A stretch of DNA of 64,000 nt, from NCBI RefSeq assembly GCF_013387485.1, contig NZ_JABBXB010000001.1, positions 144,001-208,000 of the forward strand. The letters are read 5' to 3'. Of the stretch, positions 12,293-22,183 are shown piece by piece; within the stretch, counting starts at the first letter, position 1, and each line of letters opens with the position of its first letter. The stretch is from Stenotrophomonas sp. SAM-B. Lineage in GTDB: Bacteria > Pseudomonadota > Gammaproteobacteria > Xanthomonadales > Xanthomonadaceae. A program made the position numbers and the translations under genes. The notes under the pieces are model-generated. The model searched no databases and had not been told where the DNA came from. It saw only the letters and a program-made list of their open reading frames with translations.

Positions 12293-12371
12293 GCGGCGCA
12301 TGACCTCCGGCCAATTGCCCCCGGCCCGCCAAGTGCGTAGGGTCGCAGGCATCCTGCCCTGGAGTTCCTGC

Positions 12372-14183
12372 ATGAAGCCGCTTGTCCTCGCTGTCGCGTT
12401 GGCCCTGTCCGTTCCCGCCGCGTTGTCGGCCCCGCCGGCCCTGGCCGCCCCGGCTGCCGCCAAGCCTGCCGCCTCGCCCGGCTGGGTGACCCGCAGCAAC
12501 CAGCTGGCGCAGATCCTGCTCGATGCGCAGGGCCCGTTCCAGCCGGAAGAAACCGGCTTCTTCGGCGTACCCGGCTACGACGACAAGGTGGCCGATTTCG
12601 GCCCGGACAACGGCGCCCGCTACCGTGCGGCGATGGCCAAGGCGCGCAGCGAGCTGCAGGCCAGGCTCGCCACCGAGCGCGATGCCAACGTCCGCCAGGA
12701 CCTGGCGATCATGATCGCCGCCGCCGACCAGAACATCGAAGGCAGCGAGCTCAACGAGAAGTACCTGCTGCCGTGGAGCGATACCCCGCAGACGGTGTTC
12801 AGCGGCCTCAACCTGCTGCTCTCCGACCAGGTGCCCGCCGAGCGCCGGGCCAAGGCGCTGGATCGCCTGAAGGCCTACGCCGGGCTTGCCCCGGGCAGCC
12901 AGCCGGTGACCACGCTGTCGCGCCAGCGCTATGAAGAGCGCCTCGGCGACAAGACACTGCTGCAGCCGACGAAGATCGAAGTCGAGCAGTCGCTGGCCAA
13001 TGTGGACACCTACATCACCGGCATCGAGCAGCTGTTCGGCAAGTACAAGATCGCCGGCGCCGAGCAGGCGCTGCAGACCATCGCCAGCCAGCTGCGCGAA
13101 TACCGCGACTGGACCCGCCGTGAAGTGCTGCCCAAGGCGCGCACCGACGCGCGCCTGCCCGAGCCGCTGTATGCCTACCAGCTCAAGCGCGTGGGCATCG
13201 ACATCGCGCCGGCGCTGCTGATGCAGCGCGCCCAGCTGGAATTCATGGAAACCCGCTCGGCGATGCGCCAGCTGGCGCCGCTGGTGGTACAGGCCAAGGG
13301 CCTGAAGGTCACCGACAGCACCGATCCGGTGGCGGTGGTGCGGGCGCTGAAGGGCGACAAGATTCCTGACGACCAGCTCGAGCACCACTACCGTGGCGTG
13401 ATCGATGCGATCGACCCGATCATCCGCAAGGAAAAGATCGTCGACGTGCCGCAGCGTCCGATGCAGATGCGCCTGGGCTCGGCCGCCGAAAGCGCCGCCT
13501 CGCCGGCACCGCATTTCCTGCCGGCGCCGCTGGTCGGCAACACCGGGCAGCAGGGCACCTTCGTGCTGCCGCTGGGCAACCCGGCCGCCGGCGACAAGGC
13601 CGCGCAGTACGACGACTTCAACTTCGGCTCGGCTGCCTGGACCCTGAGCGCGCATGAAGGCCGCCCCGGCCACGAGCTGCAGTTCACTGCGATGGTCGAG
13701 CGCGGCATCTCGCTGGCGCGCACGATGTTCGCGTTCAACTCGGTCAACGTGGAAGGCTGGGCGCTGTATGCCGAGGCGGAGATGGTGCCGTACGAGCCGC
13801 TGGACGGGCAGCTGATCGCGCTGCAGTTCCGCCTGTTGCGTGCCGCGCGCGCGATGCTGGACCCGATGCTCAACCTGGGCCAGATCGACCGTGCCAACGC
13901 CGAGCGCGTGCTGATCGACGAGGTCGGCCTGTCCAAGGCGATGGCGACCCAGGAACTGGACCGCTACATGGTGCGGATGCCCGGCCAGGCCGGCAGCTAC
14001 TTCTACGGCTACACCCGCATCCTGGAACTGCGCATGCAGACCGAGCTGGCGCTCGGCGATCGCTTCGACCGCCTGGCCTTCAACAACTTCCTGCTCGACC
14101 AGGGCCTGCTGCCGCCGGACCAGCTGGCCAAGGCGGTCAATGACGTCTTCGTGCCGAAGTACAAAAGCGCCACCAAGCGCTGA
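12372..14183 (+). CDS. exported DUF885 family protein (putative metallopeptidase)
   Basis: Exported protein of about 603 residues. The signal peptide (cleavage near AALSA or ALAAPA) is followed by a DUF885 domain over nearly the whole length. The HEGRPGHELQ motif near residue 427 (HExxxH-like) suggests a zinc-dependent peptidase, as in the M32-like groups to which DUF885 is distantly related. A glutamate-rich segment, VEGWALYAEAEM, about 30 residues downstream could supply the third ligand. The start at 12372 gives the signal peptide; the longer frame from 12300 does not. The substrate is unknown. It lies in an exported-peptidase neighbourhood with the S9 enzyme. Confidence 0.8.
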   Translation: MKPLVLAVALALSVPAALSAPPALAAPAAAKPAASPGWVTRSNQLAQILLDAQGPFQPEETGFFGVPGYDDKVADFGPDNGARYRAAMAKARSELQARLATERDANVRQDLAIMIAAADQNIEGSELNEKYLLPWSDTPQTVFSGLNLLLSDQVPAERRAKALDRLKAYAGLAPGSQPVTTLSRQRYEERLGDKTLLQPTKIEVEQSLANVDTYITGIEQLFGKYKIAGAEQALQTIASQLREYRDWTRREVLPKARTDARLPEPLYAYQLKRVGIDIAPALLMQRAQLEFMETRSAMRQLAPLVVQAKGLKVTDSTDPVAVVRALKGDKIPDDQLEHHYRGVIDAIDPIIRKEKIVDVPQRPMQMRLGSAAESAASPAPHFLPAPLVGNTGQQGTFVLPLGNPAAGDKAAQYDDFNFGSAAWTLSAHEGRPGHELQFTAMVERGISLARTMFAFNSVNVEGWALYAEAEMVPYEPLDGQLIALQFRLLRAARAMLDPMLNLGQIDRANAERVLIDEVGLSKAMATQELDRYMVRMPGQAGSYFYGYTRILELRMQTELALGDRFDRLAFNNFLLDQGLLPPDQLAKAVNDVFVPKYKSATKR

Positions 14184-14198
14184 CGGCTGTCGCGCAGC

Positions 14199-14260
14199 CA
14201 CCGACCATCCTTTGGTAGGCACCGACCATCTTCCGGTAGGCACCGACCGTTGGTCGGTGC
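14199..14260 (+). repeat. 21-bp tandem repeats ending in a GTAG palindrome
   Basis: Two 21-bp units (14199-14219 and 14220-14240) of the form CACCGACCATC, then four variable bases, then GGTAGG, run straight into a third copy. In that copy the arm is completed into a hairpin (GTAG at 14236, stem GCACCGACC/GGTCGGTGC). It looks like a SMAG element with two head-to-tail partial copies in front. Confidence 0.8.
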
Positions 14261-14272
14261 ATTGTTCCAGCA

Positions 14273-14297
14273 GCCACGACCAACGGTCGTGGCCTAC
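14273..14297 (-). repeat. GTAG-headed REP palindrome, inverted partner
   Basis: On the minus strand GTAG is followed by GCCACGACC-GTT-GGTCGTGGC. It faces the palindrome ending at 14260 at a distance of 12 bp, giving a head-out REP pair between the DUF885 gene and the convergent lipoprotein gene. Such pairs are the arrangement RAYTs are thought to move, and may also act as bidirectional terminators. Confidence 0.8.
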
Positions 14298-14323
14298 CCC
14301 GGTCTGCGTTACCGCGGTTCTCG

Positions 14324-14782
14324 TTACCGCGTCGGCGTGATCGTCTGCGTCGGCAGGCGCGGGGCCGGCGGCGGATTCGGGACCCAGATGGCCACACCGG
14401 CCGCGCGCTTCTGCGTGGTCGGGATGCCGATGCCGACGCCACCGCCCACGTGCGAGCCGTAGCTGCCGGCACCGACGGACATGCCGACCGGCGATCCGCT
14501 GGAACCCACGCCCATCAGGATCACGCCATTGGCGCCGAGTGCGGCGGCCTCACGCTTGAGCCGCATCACGGCGGCATCGGTCTGGCCCTGCGTGCCGAAT
14601 CCGACTGCGCTGGCCGATTCGAGCTGGGCGATTTCCTGCGAACCGGCCGGCGGCGTGGAATAAATCTGCACCGTGGCCGGATCGACTGGCGCGCGCGCCT
14701 GGCCGAGCATGACCTTGGAGGTGCTGGCGCAGCCGGCGCTGAGCAGCGCCAGGCCCAGCAATGCAGCGCATCGGATGTTCAT
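14324..14782 (-). CDS. small glycine-rich lipoprotein, unknown function
   Basis: Lipoprotein of 152 residues with lipobox LSAGC (Cys about residue 18). A compact domain follows (VDPATVQIYSTPPAGSQEIA and then AAALGANGVILMGVG), resembling the YbjQ/DUF4156-like fold in which a heavy-metal-binding style repeat occurs in lipoproteins. The C-terminus is a Gly-rich then Pro-rich tail. No catalytic motif is seen. The ATG at 14782 gives the signal peptide. Confidence 0.65.
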   Translation of the reverse strand: MNIRCAALLGLALLSAGCASTSKVMLGQARAPVDPATVQIYSTPPAGSQEIAQLESASAVGFGTQGQTDAAVMRLKREAAALGANGVILMGVGSSGSPVGMSVGAGSYGSHVGGGVGIGIPTTQKRAAGVAIWVPNPPPAPRLPTQTITPTR

Positions 14783-14963
14783 GGCGTTACCCCTGTGTGT
14801 GATGGCTGGGATGATCGGTGCTGGCGACTGAATCGGTCCCAACCCCTGCCAGCGCACCCTAGCACCGGCCCGGTGAGGCCTCCGCCAACGGCGTCTCGCC
14901 GGCGCTTGCGCCTGCGCCGGGAACCGCTATGGTGGGCCACGCATTCACCTCAAGGAGCCGGGC

Positions 14964-15212
14964 ATGGGATTGATCAGTCTGTTGTGGGGCATCGTGTCGC
15001 TGCTCTGGATGATTGTGGCCCTGATCCCGCTGCTGGGGTGGGGCAACTGGTTCCTGATCCCGTTCGCCGCGGTGGGCGCGGTCATCGCCGCGATCGGCAT
15101 CCTGTTCACCCACGCCAGCAAGCGCGGCCGGGCCTGGACCGGGCTGGTGCTCAACGGCATCGTGGTGGTGGGCGGCATCGTCCGGCTGGGGCTGGGCGGC
15201 GGCATCATCTGA
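14964..15212 (+). CDS. small membrane protein, two to three helices
   Basis: Protein of 82 residues, almost entirely hydrophobic, with helices at about 5-25, 30-50 and 60-80 and a central basic loop HASKRGRAW. The start has a good Shine-Dalgarno (AAGGAG) 8 bp upstream. The layout resembles the DUF4190-type two-helix proteins, but the family cannot be assigned. Function unknown. Confidence 0.6.
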   Translation: MGLISLLWGIVSLLWMIVALIPLLGWGNWFLIPFAAVGAVIAAIGILFTHASKRGRAWTGLVLNGIVVVGGIVRLGLGGGII

Positions 15213-15349
15213 GCTGCCGGCGTCTGCGTCGCCGGGTGCGACCGACCGTCGCAGCTCACGGCCGCCGGGTACCATCGGCGTAGAATGACCGGCTGCCGCA
15301 TCCGGCTCCGCCGGCGGTCCACGCCCCTCCGGGCGCTCTCCCTGCACCG

Positions 15350-16267
15350 ATGATCATTCGTCCTCGTCCCCACGGCTGGCAACTGCTCTACATCCTGCGC
15401 GGCTCCATCGTTCCGGCGGTGGCGCCGAAGGTTGTGGCGATCCTGCTGTTGTCGGTCGCCGTCGCCGCCCTGGCCGAGCTCTGGCACCCACCGGGCATCG
15501 AGCGCGTCTCGGTGGCACCGTTCACCCTGCTGGGCCTGGTGCTGTCGATCTTCCTCAGTTTCCGCAACAACGCCTGTTTCGAGCGCTGGTGGGAAGGCCG
15601 CAAGCTGTGGGGCCAGCTGATCTACGAATCACGCAGCCTGGCCCGGTTGTGCCAGGCGCTGCTGGTCGACGATGCCGCGCTGCGCGACCGCGTGTGCCGG
15701 CTGTGCATCGGCTTCGCGCATGCGCTGGCCGCCCGCCTGCGCGGTCGCGACATGGCGCTGGCCGCGCTGCCGTGGGTGCCCGAGGCCGACCGTGCGCGGT
15801 TCGGCCAGCGCCTCAATGCGCCGGATCAGCTGCTGGCCATGATCGCCACCGACCTGGCCCAGGCGCTGCGTGCCGGGCAACTGGATCCTTACCTGTACAC
15901 CCAGTTCGAAACGCGCCTGCATGCGTTGTCCAGCATCCAGGCCGGCTGCGAGCGCATCCTGACCACGCCGCTGCCGTTCGCCTACACGTTGCTGCTGCAC
16001 CGCTGCGCCTGGCTGTTCTGTGTGCTGCTGCCGTTCGGCCTGGCCAGTTCGCTGGGCTGGGCGACGCCCGTGGTGTCGGCCGTACTGGCCTATGCGTTCT
16101 TCGGTCTGGACCAGCTCGGCGAGGAAATGGAAGAACCCTTCGGGCTGGAATCCAACGACCTGCCGCTGGATGCCATGGTGCGCATCATCGAGATCGACCT
16201 GCTCGACAGCCTGGGCGTCCAGCCGCTGCCCGAGCCGCTGCAACCGCGGCAGTACCTGCTGCAGTAG
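15350..16267 (+). CDS. bestrophin family ion channel
   Basis: Membrane protein of 305 residues of the bacterial bestrophin (YneE/UPF0187) family. Members form pentameric channels, sodium-selective in the Klebsiella homologue. Diagnostic stretches are LSIFLSFRNNACFERWWEGRKLWG near residue 65 and the C-terminal signature FFGLDQLGEEMEEPFG followed by NDLPLDAM. Four hydrophobic segments are visible. Length is normal. It lies just upstream of hemB (39 bp) and could share a transcript with it. Confidence 0.88.
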   Translation: MIIRPRPHGWQLLYILRGSIVPAVAPKVVAILLLSVAVAALAELWHPPGIERVSVAPFTLLGLVLSIFLSFRNNACFERWWEGRKLWGQLIYESRSLARLCQALLVDDAALRDRVCRLCIGFAHALAARLRGRDMALAALPWVPEADRARFGQRLNAPDQLLAMIATDLAQALRAGQLDPYLYTQFETRLHALSSIQAGCERILTTPLPFAYTLLLHRCAWLFCVLLPFGLASSLGWATPVVSAVLAYAFFGLDQLGEEMEEPFGLESNDLPLDAMVRIIEIDLLDSLGVQPLPEPLQPRQYLLQ

Positions 16268-17296
<1,029 letters not shown>

Positions 17297-17327
17297 CAAT
17301 ACGCGCCCACCCCGAGACAGGACGACG

Positions 17328-17600
17328 ATGATGCAGACGATGGGATGGCTACAGTGGGTGACCTGGAGTGCCGGTGTACTGGCCTTCGCCGTGGTCATCG
17401 GGCTGGTGATCCGTGGCGTGCGCCGCGCCGCGCGGCAGGCACCGGAGCAACCCTCCGCCGCCGCCCGCATCGCCCGTGAGGCGCAGCTGTCGCCCGCGTT
17501 GCAGGCGCAGCTGGCCGCGTTGAACCAGCGCAAGGACCACGGCGAGATCAGCGAAGCGCAGTACGAGCAGCAACGTGCGGCGCTGCTGCAGGGCCATTGA
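17328..17600 (+). CDS. small membrane protein with SHOCT-like C-terminus
   Basis: Protein of 90 residues. One transmembrane helix (about 10-30) is followed by a basic linker and a C-terminal motif LAALNQRKDHGEISEAQYEQQRAALL, which fits the short SHOCT oligomerisation domain (leucine, then an amphipathic helix with xGxISxxEYxxxKxxLL). It follows hemB by 31 bp and may be read with it. Function unknown. Confidence 0.65.
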   Translation: MMQTMGWLQWVTWSAGVLAFAVVIGLVIRGVRRAARQAPEQPSAAARIAREAQLSPALQAQLAALNQRKDHGEISEAQYEQQRAALLQGH

Positions 17601-17624
17601 CGCTGGGCGACGCCGCCTCCACGG

Positions 17625-17647
17625 GTAGAGCCACGCCACGCGTGGCT
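17625..17647 (+). repeat. GTAG-headed REP palindrome (SMAG-type)
   Basis: GTAG followed by AGCCACGC-CAC-GCGTGGCT lies between two convergent genes (stop codons at 17600 and 17667). The stem is 8 bp, perfect. The arm AGCCACGC is shared with the element at 22098, so the two belong to one subfamily. Confidence 0.85.
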
Positions 17648-17666
17648 GCCTTTCGGCCCCGCAACG

Positions 17667-18545
17667 TCAACCGCAGCCCGGACCCCGGGGCGCTGACGGC
17701 GTCTTGATCCGGTACAGATCCAGCCCGCCGGCACGCGGTGCGCGTGCCACGCCAGCCAGGACCATCTCCGACGGCTTCGAGGCGTCCACCACCGGCGCGC
17801 CGGTCTGGCCGTCGGCGGTATTGAATGACAGCGTCAGCGGCTCCGCCGCCTGGCGGTGATCGCAGCCCACCCGCCACACCTGCGAATGCCCATCGGTCGC
17901 GCGGGTGAAGGCCAGTGCGCCCTCATTGTCCAGCCAGGCGGCACCGAGTTCGTCGGCCGCGGTATTGAGCGGAGCAGGCAGGGCCTGCGCGGTGCCGAAG
18001 CCCTCGCCCTGCACGCGCGCCAGATACAGATCGAAGCCGCCCTGGGTCTGCTTGCCATGGCGTGAGAACAGAAGGGTGCGTCCATCCGGTCGCAGTGCGG
18101 GCGCACGTTCGTCATCGCGGGTGTTGAGCGGTGCTGGCAGGGCCTGGACGGGGCCGAGGGTGCCATCGGCACCCACCGGGACGCGGTACAGATCGAACCC
18201 GCCCCGGCCGCCGCTGCGGTCGGAGGCGAAGTACAGCCAGTGGCCATCGTGGCTGAAGTAGGGATCGCGTTCGTCGCGTGCGCTGTTGAGCGCGAGCGGG
18301 GAGGCATCCTGCCAGCGGCCATCGCGCAGCACCGCCTGCCACAGGTCCCAGCCGCCGCTGCCCCCGGCGCGGTCGCTGGCCCAGACGATGCGCTGGCCGT
18401 CCGGCGCGATCGTGGCCTGGGCCTCATTGGCCTTGGTCGAGACCACGCCCATGCCCTCGATGCCGAATTCGGAAAGCGCCATCGCGGCGGGTGTGCAGAG
18501 TAAACTGGCGCTCAGCGCGAGCAGAGACAATGGAATGCGCATCAT
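17667..18545 (-). CDS. exported TolB-like beta-propeller protein (PD40 repeats)
   Basis: Exported protein of 292 residues. A signal peptide (to about residue 24) is followed by a run of PD40/WD40-like propeller repeats. Three show near-identical blades with SDRAGGSGGWDLW, SDRSGGRGGFDLYR and SRHGKQTQGGFDLYLA. Such blades occur in TolB and in outer-membrane OmpA-associated proteins and bind partners rather than catalyse. It is short for a full six-blade TolB and lacks the TolB N-domain. It is divergent from aroE with only 49 bp between, so the promoters overlap. Partner unknown. Confidence 0.75.
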   Translation of the reverse strand: MMRIPLSLLALSASLLCTPAAMALSEFGIEGMGVVSTKANEAQATIAPDGQRIVWASDRAGGSGGWDLWQAVLRDGRWQDASPLALNSARDERDPYFSHDGHWLYFASDRSGGRGGFDLYRVPVGADGTLGPVQALPAPLNTRDDERAPALRPDGRTLLFSRHGKQTQGGFDLYLARVQGEGFGTAQALPAPLNTAADELGAAWLDNEGALAFTRATDGHSQVWRVGCDHRQAAEPLTLSFNTADGQTGAPVVDASKPSEMVLAGVARAPRAGGLDLYRIKTPSAPRGPGCG

Positions 18546-18594
18546 CGCGTCCGTTGGGGTTTGCGTTCCATTCTAGGCCCGGAGCAGAAAACCC

Positions 18595-19440
18595 ATGACC
18601 GACCGTTACGCCGTATTCGGCCAGCCCATCGCGCATTCGCAGTCGCCGCACATCCATGCCACGTTCGGCCGGCAGGAAGGCCTGGCGCTGGATTACCGCG
18701 CGATCGAGGCATCGCCGGCTGAATTCCTGGCGGCCCTGGAGGCCTTTGCCGCCGAGGGGGGCGTGGGCGCCAACATCACCGCGCCGCACAAGGAAGCCGC
18801 CTTCGCGCTGTGCACCACGCTGACCTCGCGCGCGCGCCGCGCCGGTGCGGTCAACACGCTGCTGCGCAAGGGCGACCGCTGGCACGGCGACACCACCGAT
18901 GGTATCGGCCTGGTCCGCGACCTCACCGACCGCCACGGACTGGACCTGCGTGGCCGCCGCACCCTGCTGATCGGCGCCGGCGGCTCGGCCCGCAGCGTGG
19001 CCCCGGCCCTGCTGGATGCCGGCATCCTGGAGCTGGTCGTGGTCAACCGCACGCCGGAACGCGCCGACGCGCTGATCGACGCGATGGGCGAGCCGGGCCG
19101 CGCGATCACCCGCTACTGGGAAGACATCCGCGAACTGGGCGATTTCGAGCTGATCATCAACGCCACCTCGGCCGGCCGCGACCGCGCCGCGGAGTTCAAG
19201 CTGCCGCTGTCGCTGGTCAACAGCATGACCACCGCGGTGGACCTCAATTACGGCGAGGCGGCCATCGCCTTCACTGCGTGGGCGCGCTCGGCCGGCTGCC
19301 GCAACATCGTCGATGGCCTGGGCATGCTGGTCGAACAGGCCGCCGAGAGCTTCCTGCAGTGGCACGCGGTGCGTCCGCAGACCGATGCGGTCTACACCGA
19401 ACTGCGAACCCAACTGGCGCCGCTGGTCGGCGAGGACTGA
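18595..19440 (+). CDS. aroE: shikimate dehydrogenase
   Basis: NADP-dependent enzyme of 281 residues, reducing 3-dehydroshikimate to shikimate in aromatic amino-acid synthesis. The substrate site includes [11 protein letters not shown] near the start, and the catalytic lysine and aspartate fall in [11 protein letters not shown] and [12 protein letters not shown]. The dinucleotide motif is [16 protein letters not shown] near residue 125. Length is standard. A small membrane protein gene follows almost immediately and is probably co-transcribed. Confidence 0.95.
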   Translation: MTDRYAVFGQPIAHSQSPHIHATFGRQEGLALDYRAIEASPAEFLAALEAFAAEGGVGANITAPHKEAAFALCTTLTSRARRAGAVNTLLRKGDRWHGDTTDGIGLVRDLTDRHGLDLRGRRTLLIGAGGSARSVAPALLDAGILELVVVNRTPERADALIDAMGEPGRAITRYWEDIRELGDFELIINATSAGRDRAAEFKLPLSLVNSMTTAVDLNYGEAAIAFTAWARSAGCRNIVDGLGMLVEQAAESFLQWHAVRPQTDAVYTELRTQLAPLVGED

Positions 19441-19450
19441 GCCGGTGAAC

Positions 19451-19813
19451 ATGGACCTGCTGATTTCGATGCTGGGCATGGTCGGCGTACGCCTGCCCGT
19501 GCTGATCGCGCTGGCGATCGCCGTGGTCTGGGTGGTGGATACCCCGCGCGGGTCGATCCGCAGCGTGGCCCTGTGGGCCCTGGGCGTGCTGGCCCTGACC
19601 ACCCTGGCAAGCCTGGTACTGAACGTGGTGCCGATGTGGCTGGTGCAGCAGGGCAACTACGAGAACCTGCAGCTGATGTCGACGCTGCTGGGTGTTGGCC
19701 ACTTCGCGCTCAACCTGTTCGAGGCGCTCGCGCTGGTCCTGCTGGTCTGGGCGATGACCCGCGCGCTGCGCGGCCGCGCCGTCCAACCGCTGCCGCCGCT
19801 GCCGCCGCGCTGA
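19451..19813 (+). CDS. small four-helix membrane protein, unknown function
   Basis: Protein of 120 residues with three or four hydrophobic helices (about 5-25, 35-60 and 75-105) and a Pro-rich basic tail. No family was recognised. It starts 10 bp after the aroE stop; a GTG at 19445 is an alternative start two codons upstream. The close spacing suggests co-transcription with aroE, which by itself says nothing about function. Confidence 0.55.
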   Translation: MDLLISMLGMVGVRLPVLIALAIAVVWVVDTPRGSIRSVALWALGVLALTTLASLVLNVVPMWLVQQGNYENLQLMSTLLGVGHFALNLFEALALVLLVWAMTRALRGRAVQPLPPLPPR

Positions 19814-19954
19814 GCGGGTACTGCCGCCTGTCGTGGTCCACACCTTTCGCGTGGGCCGCGTCACGGATATGAACCGGCGCGGAAAATGGCGCCGGTCACG
19901 GCACCCGGGTCGTGAGAAAATGGGGACCGTGATCCAGTCAGGCAGTCCCCCGGC

Positions 19955-22057
19955 GTGACCGAAAAAGTTGAAGCCCCCCGCGCCCTGAACGACGAGCTCA
20001 AGGCCGGCATCCGCGACGCCTACGCCAAGCTGCAGGCCAATACGCCCGGCTTCAGTACCCGGCGCTCGCAGAGCCAGATGATCGGCGTGGTGTCGCGTGC
20101 GCTTTCGCACAGTGGCGGCGTCGGCGTGGTCGAAGCGCCGACCGGCGTCGGCAAGTCGCTGGGCTACCTGACCGCCGGCGTGCCGATCGCGCTGGCGACC
20201 AAGAAGAAGCTGGTGATCAGCACCGGCACCGTGGCGCTGCAGTCGCAGCTGGTCGAGCGCGACATCCCCAATTTCCTCAAGGCCACCGGCATCGAAGCGA
20301 CCGTGGCGCTGGCCAAGGGCCGCACCCGTTACCTGTGCACCCGCAATGCCGCCGAAGCGCATGGCGACGGCGCGCAGGAAGGCATGTTCGAGGACGAGCA
20401 GCCGCTGTTCGATCGCCCGCTGGCACCGATTGAAATGGACCTGGCGCAATCGCTGAGCAAGGCCTTCCTCGAAGGCCGCTGGAACGGTGACCTGGACAAC
20501 GCCCCGGAAACGATCAGCAACACCCTGCGCTCGCGCATCACCACGCCGGCCTCGGGCTGCGCCGGGCGCAAGTGCGCCTACTCCGCGCAGTGTGCGGTGC
20601 TGCGCTCGCGCAACACGGTGCGCGAGGCGCAGATCGTGGTGACCAATCACGCGCTGCTGTTGTCGGCGCTGTCGATCGGGGAGAGCGACAACGGCCAGCC
20701 GCTGATCGCGCCGCCGTCGGACATGCTGCTGGTCCTCGACGAAGGCCATCACATCGGCAACGTCGCCATCGACCAAGGCGCGGCCAGCCTCGCGCTGGAC
20801 GAGATGGCCAAGCGTACCGGCCGCCTGCAGGTGCTGATCGCCGCGTCCTACCGCGCGGTGGACAAGGACAAGCTGGGCAACCTGCTGCCCAACGAGGCCA
20901 TCGAGGCCGCCGCCAAGGTCAGCAAGCAGCTCAAGGCCTTCCGCGACGTGATCGACCGCAGCTGGCGGCCGGACCCGTCCGCGCAGGAGCCGATGTGGCG
21001 CGCCCCGAACGGTCGCCTGCCGGAGATCTGGATGCCGGATATCGAGGCCATCGCCGACGATACCCGCGCGCTGTTCAACTGGGCGCACGCCGCGCTGACC
21101 CAGGTGGCCAAGGGCAAGCCCGAGGATGCCGCGCGCGAGCGCCTGCAGCGCAACCTCGGCATGGCGCTGGAGATGATCGAGCAGCAGCACAACCTGTGGA
21201 CCGGCTGGCGCCGCGAAGACAAGGACGGCCAGCCGCCGACCGCGCGCTGGATCACCCTCTCGCGCGATGGTGACCTGGTCCTGCATGGCTCGCCGGTCTC
21301 GGCCGCGAACGTGCTGCGCAAGCTGCTCTGGGATGAAGTGGATTCGGTGGTGATGACCTCGGCCACGCTCACCGGCGGCGGGGACTTCCAGGCGCTGGCG
21401 ATCGACAACGGCATTCCGGCCGAGGCCGAGATGGTCTCGCTCGCGTCGCCGTTCGATCTGCCCAACCAGGCGCAGCTGATCGTGCCGGCATTCCCGGTCA
21501 CCCCGGATGACAAGGAAGGTCACCCCAAGGAAATCGCCAAGTACCTGGTCAAGGAACTGGACTGGGACAAGGGCAGCATCGTGCTGTTCACTTCGCGCTG
21601 GAAGATGGAAAAGGTGGCCGAGCTGATGCCGGCCGCGCAGCGCAGACAGGTGCTGGTGCAGGGCGAAACCGCCAAGCAGAAGATGATCGACGAGCACTTG
21701 CGGCGTACCTCGGCCGGCGAGGGCTCGGTGCTGTTCGGGCTTAATTCCTTCGGCGAAGGCCTCGACCTGCCGGGCGAAGCCTGCACCACGGTGGTCATCA
21801 CCCAGGTGCCGTTCGCGGTCCCGACCGACCCGCAGACCTCCACCCTGAGCGAGTGGTTCGAAAGCCGCGGGTTGAACGCCTTCAACCTGATCGCGATCCC
21901 GCACGCGTTGCGTACGCTCACCCAGTTCTCCGGCCGGTTGATCCGCACCTCCACCGATACCGGCCGCGTGATCATCCTCGACTCGCGGCTGCTGACCCGC
22001 CGCTACGGCAAGCGCATCATCGATTCACTGCCGCCGTTCAAGCGGGTGATCGGGTAG
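19955..22057 (+). CDS. dinG: ATP-dependent DNA helicase DinG
   Basis: Superfamily 2 XPD-like helicase of 700 residues, unwinding DNA 5'-3' and acting on R-loops and replication conflicts. Walker A is APTGVGKSLGYL near residue 66 and the helicase box is LDEGHHIGN near residue 259. Four iron-sulfur cysteines fit YLCTRN, CAGRKC and SAQC, between residues about 128 and 213. Motif VI is QFSGRLIRTSTDTGRV. The start is GTG; no ATG gives a family-like N-terminus nearby. In E. coli dinG is under LexA control, but no LexA box was seen in the 140-bp leader. Confidence 0.92.
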   Translation: MTEKVEAPRALNDELKAGIRDAYAKLQANTPGFSTRRSQSQMIGVVSRALSHSGGVGVVEAPTGVGKSLGYLTAGVPIALATKKKLVISTGTVALQSQLVERDIPNFLKATGIEATVALAKGRTRYLCTRNAAEAHGDGAQEGMFEDEQPLFDRPLAPIEMDLAQSLSKAFLEGRWNGDLDNAPETISNTLRSRITTPASGCAGRKCAYSAQCAVLRSRNTVREAQIVVTNHALLLSALSIGESDNGQPLIAPPSDMLLVLDEGHHIGNVAIDQGAASLALDEMAKRTGRLQVLIAASYRAVDKDKLGNLLPNEAIEAAAKVSKQLKAFRDVIDRSWRPDPSAQEPMWRAPNGRLPEIWMPDIEAIADDTRALFNWAHAALTQVAKGKPEDAARERLQRNLGMALEMIEQQHNLWTGWRREDKDGQPPTARWITLSRDGDLVLHGSPVSAANVLRKLLWDEVDSVVMTSATLTGGGDFQALAIDNGIPAEAEMVSLASPFDLPNQAQLIVPAFPVTPDDKEGHPKEIAKYLVKELDWDKGSIVLFTSRWKMEKVAELMPAAQRRQVLVQGETAKQKMIDEHLRRTSAGEGSVLFGLNSFGEGLDLPGEACTTVVITQVPFAVPTDPQTSTLSEWFESRGLNAFNLIAIPHALRTLTQFSGRLIRTSTDTGRVIILDSRLLTRRYGKRIIDSLPPFKRVIG

Positions 22058-22097
22058 GGATGCATCAGACAGCCACGGGGTCGTGGCGTTCACAACG

Positions 22098-22120
22098 GTA
22101 GAGCCACGCCGTGCGTGGCT
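22098..22120 (+). repeat. GTAG-headed REP palindrome (SMAG-type)
   Basis: GTAG followed by AGCCACGC-CGT-GCGTGGCT, an 8-bp perfect stem, sits in the gap between convergent dinG and ilvD. It shares its arm with the copy at 17625. It forms a head-out pair with the inverted copy at 22161-22183. Confidence 0.85.
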
Positions 22121-22160
22121 GCTCTCCGATGAGAACGCGCCGCAGCCTGAAACTGCACGC

Positions 22161-22183
22161 GTCCACGCATGGCGTGGACCTAC
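22161..22183 (-). repeat. GTAG-headed REP palindrome supplying the ilvD stop codon
   Basis: On the minus strand GTAG is followed by GTCCACGC-CAT-GCGTGGAC. The last three bases of GTAG (22180-22182) are the TAG stop codon of ilvD, so the repeat begins inside the final sense codon and supplies the stop. Confidence 0.88.

Noticed and set aside
22055-22090. GTAG at the dinG stop followed by a GCCACGGGGTCGTGGC dyad, as a third stop-supplying REP
   Set aside because: The GTAG and the dyad are about 14 nt apart instead of adjacent, and the stem is interrupted. It may be a decayed element, but the case is too weak to count.
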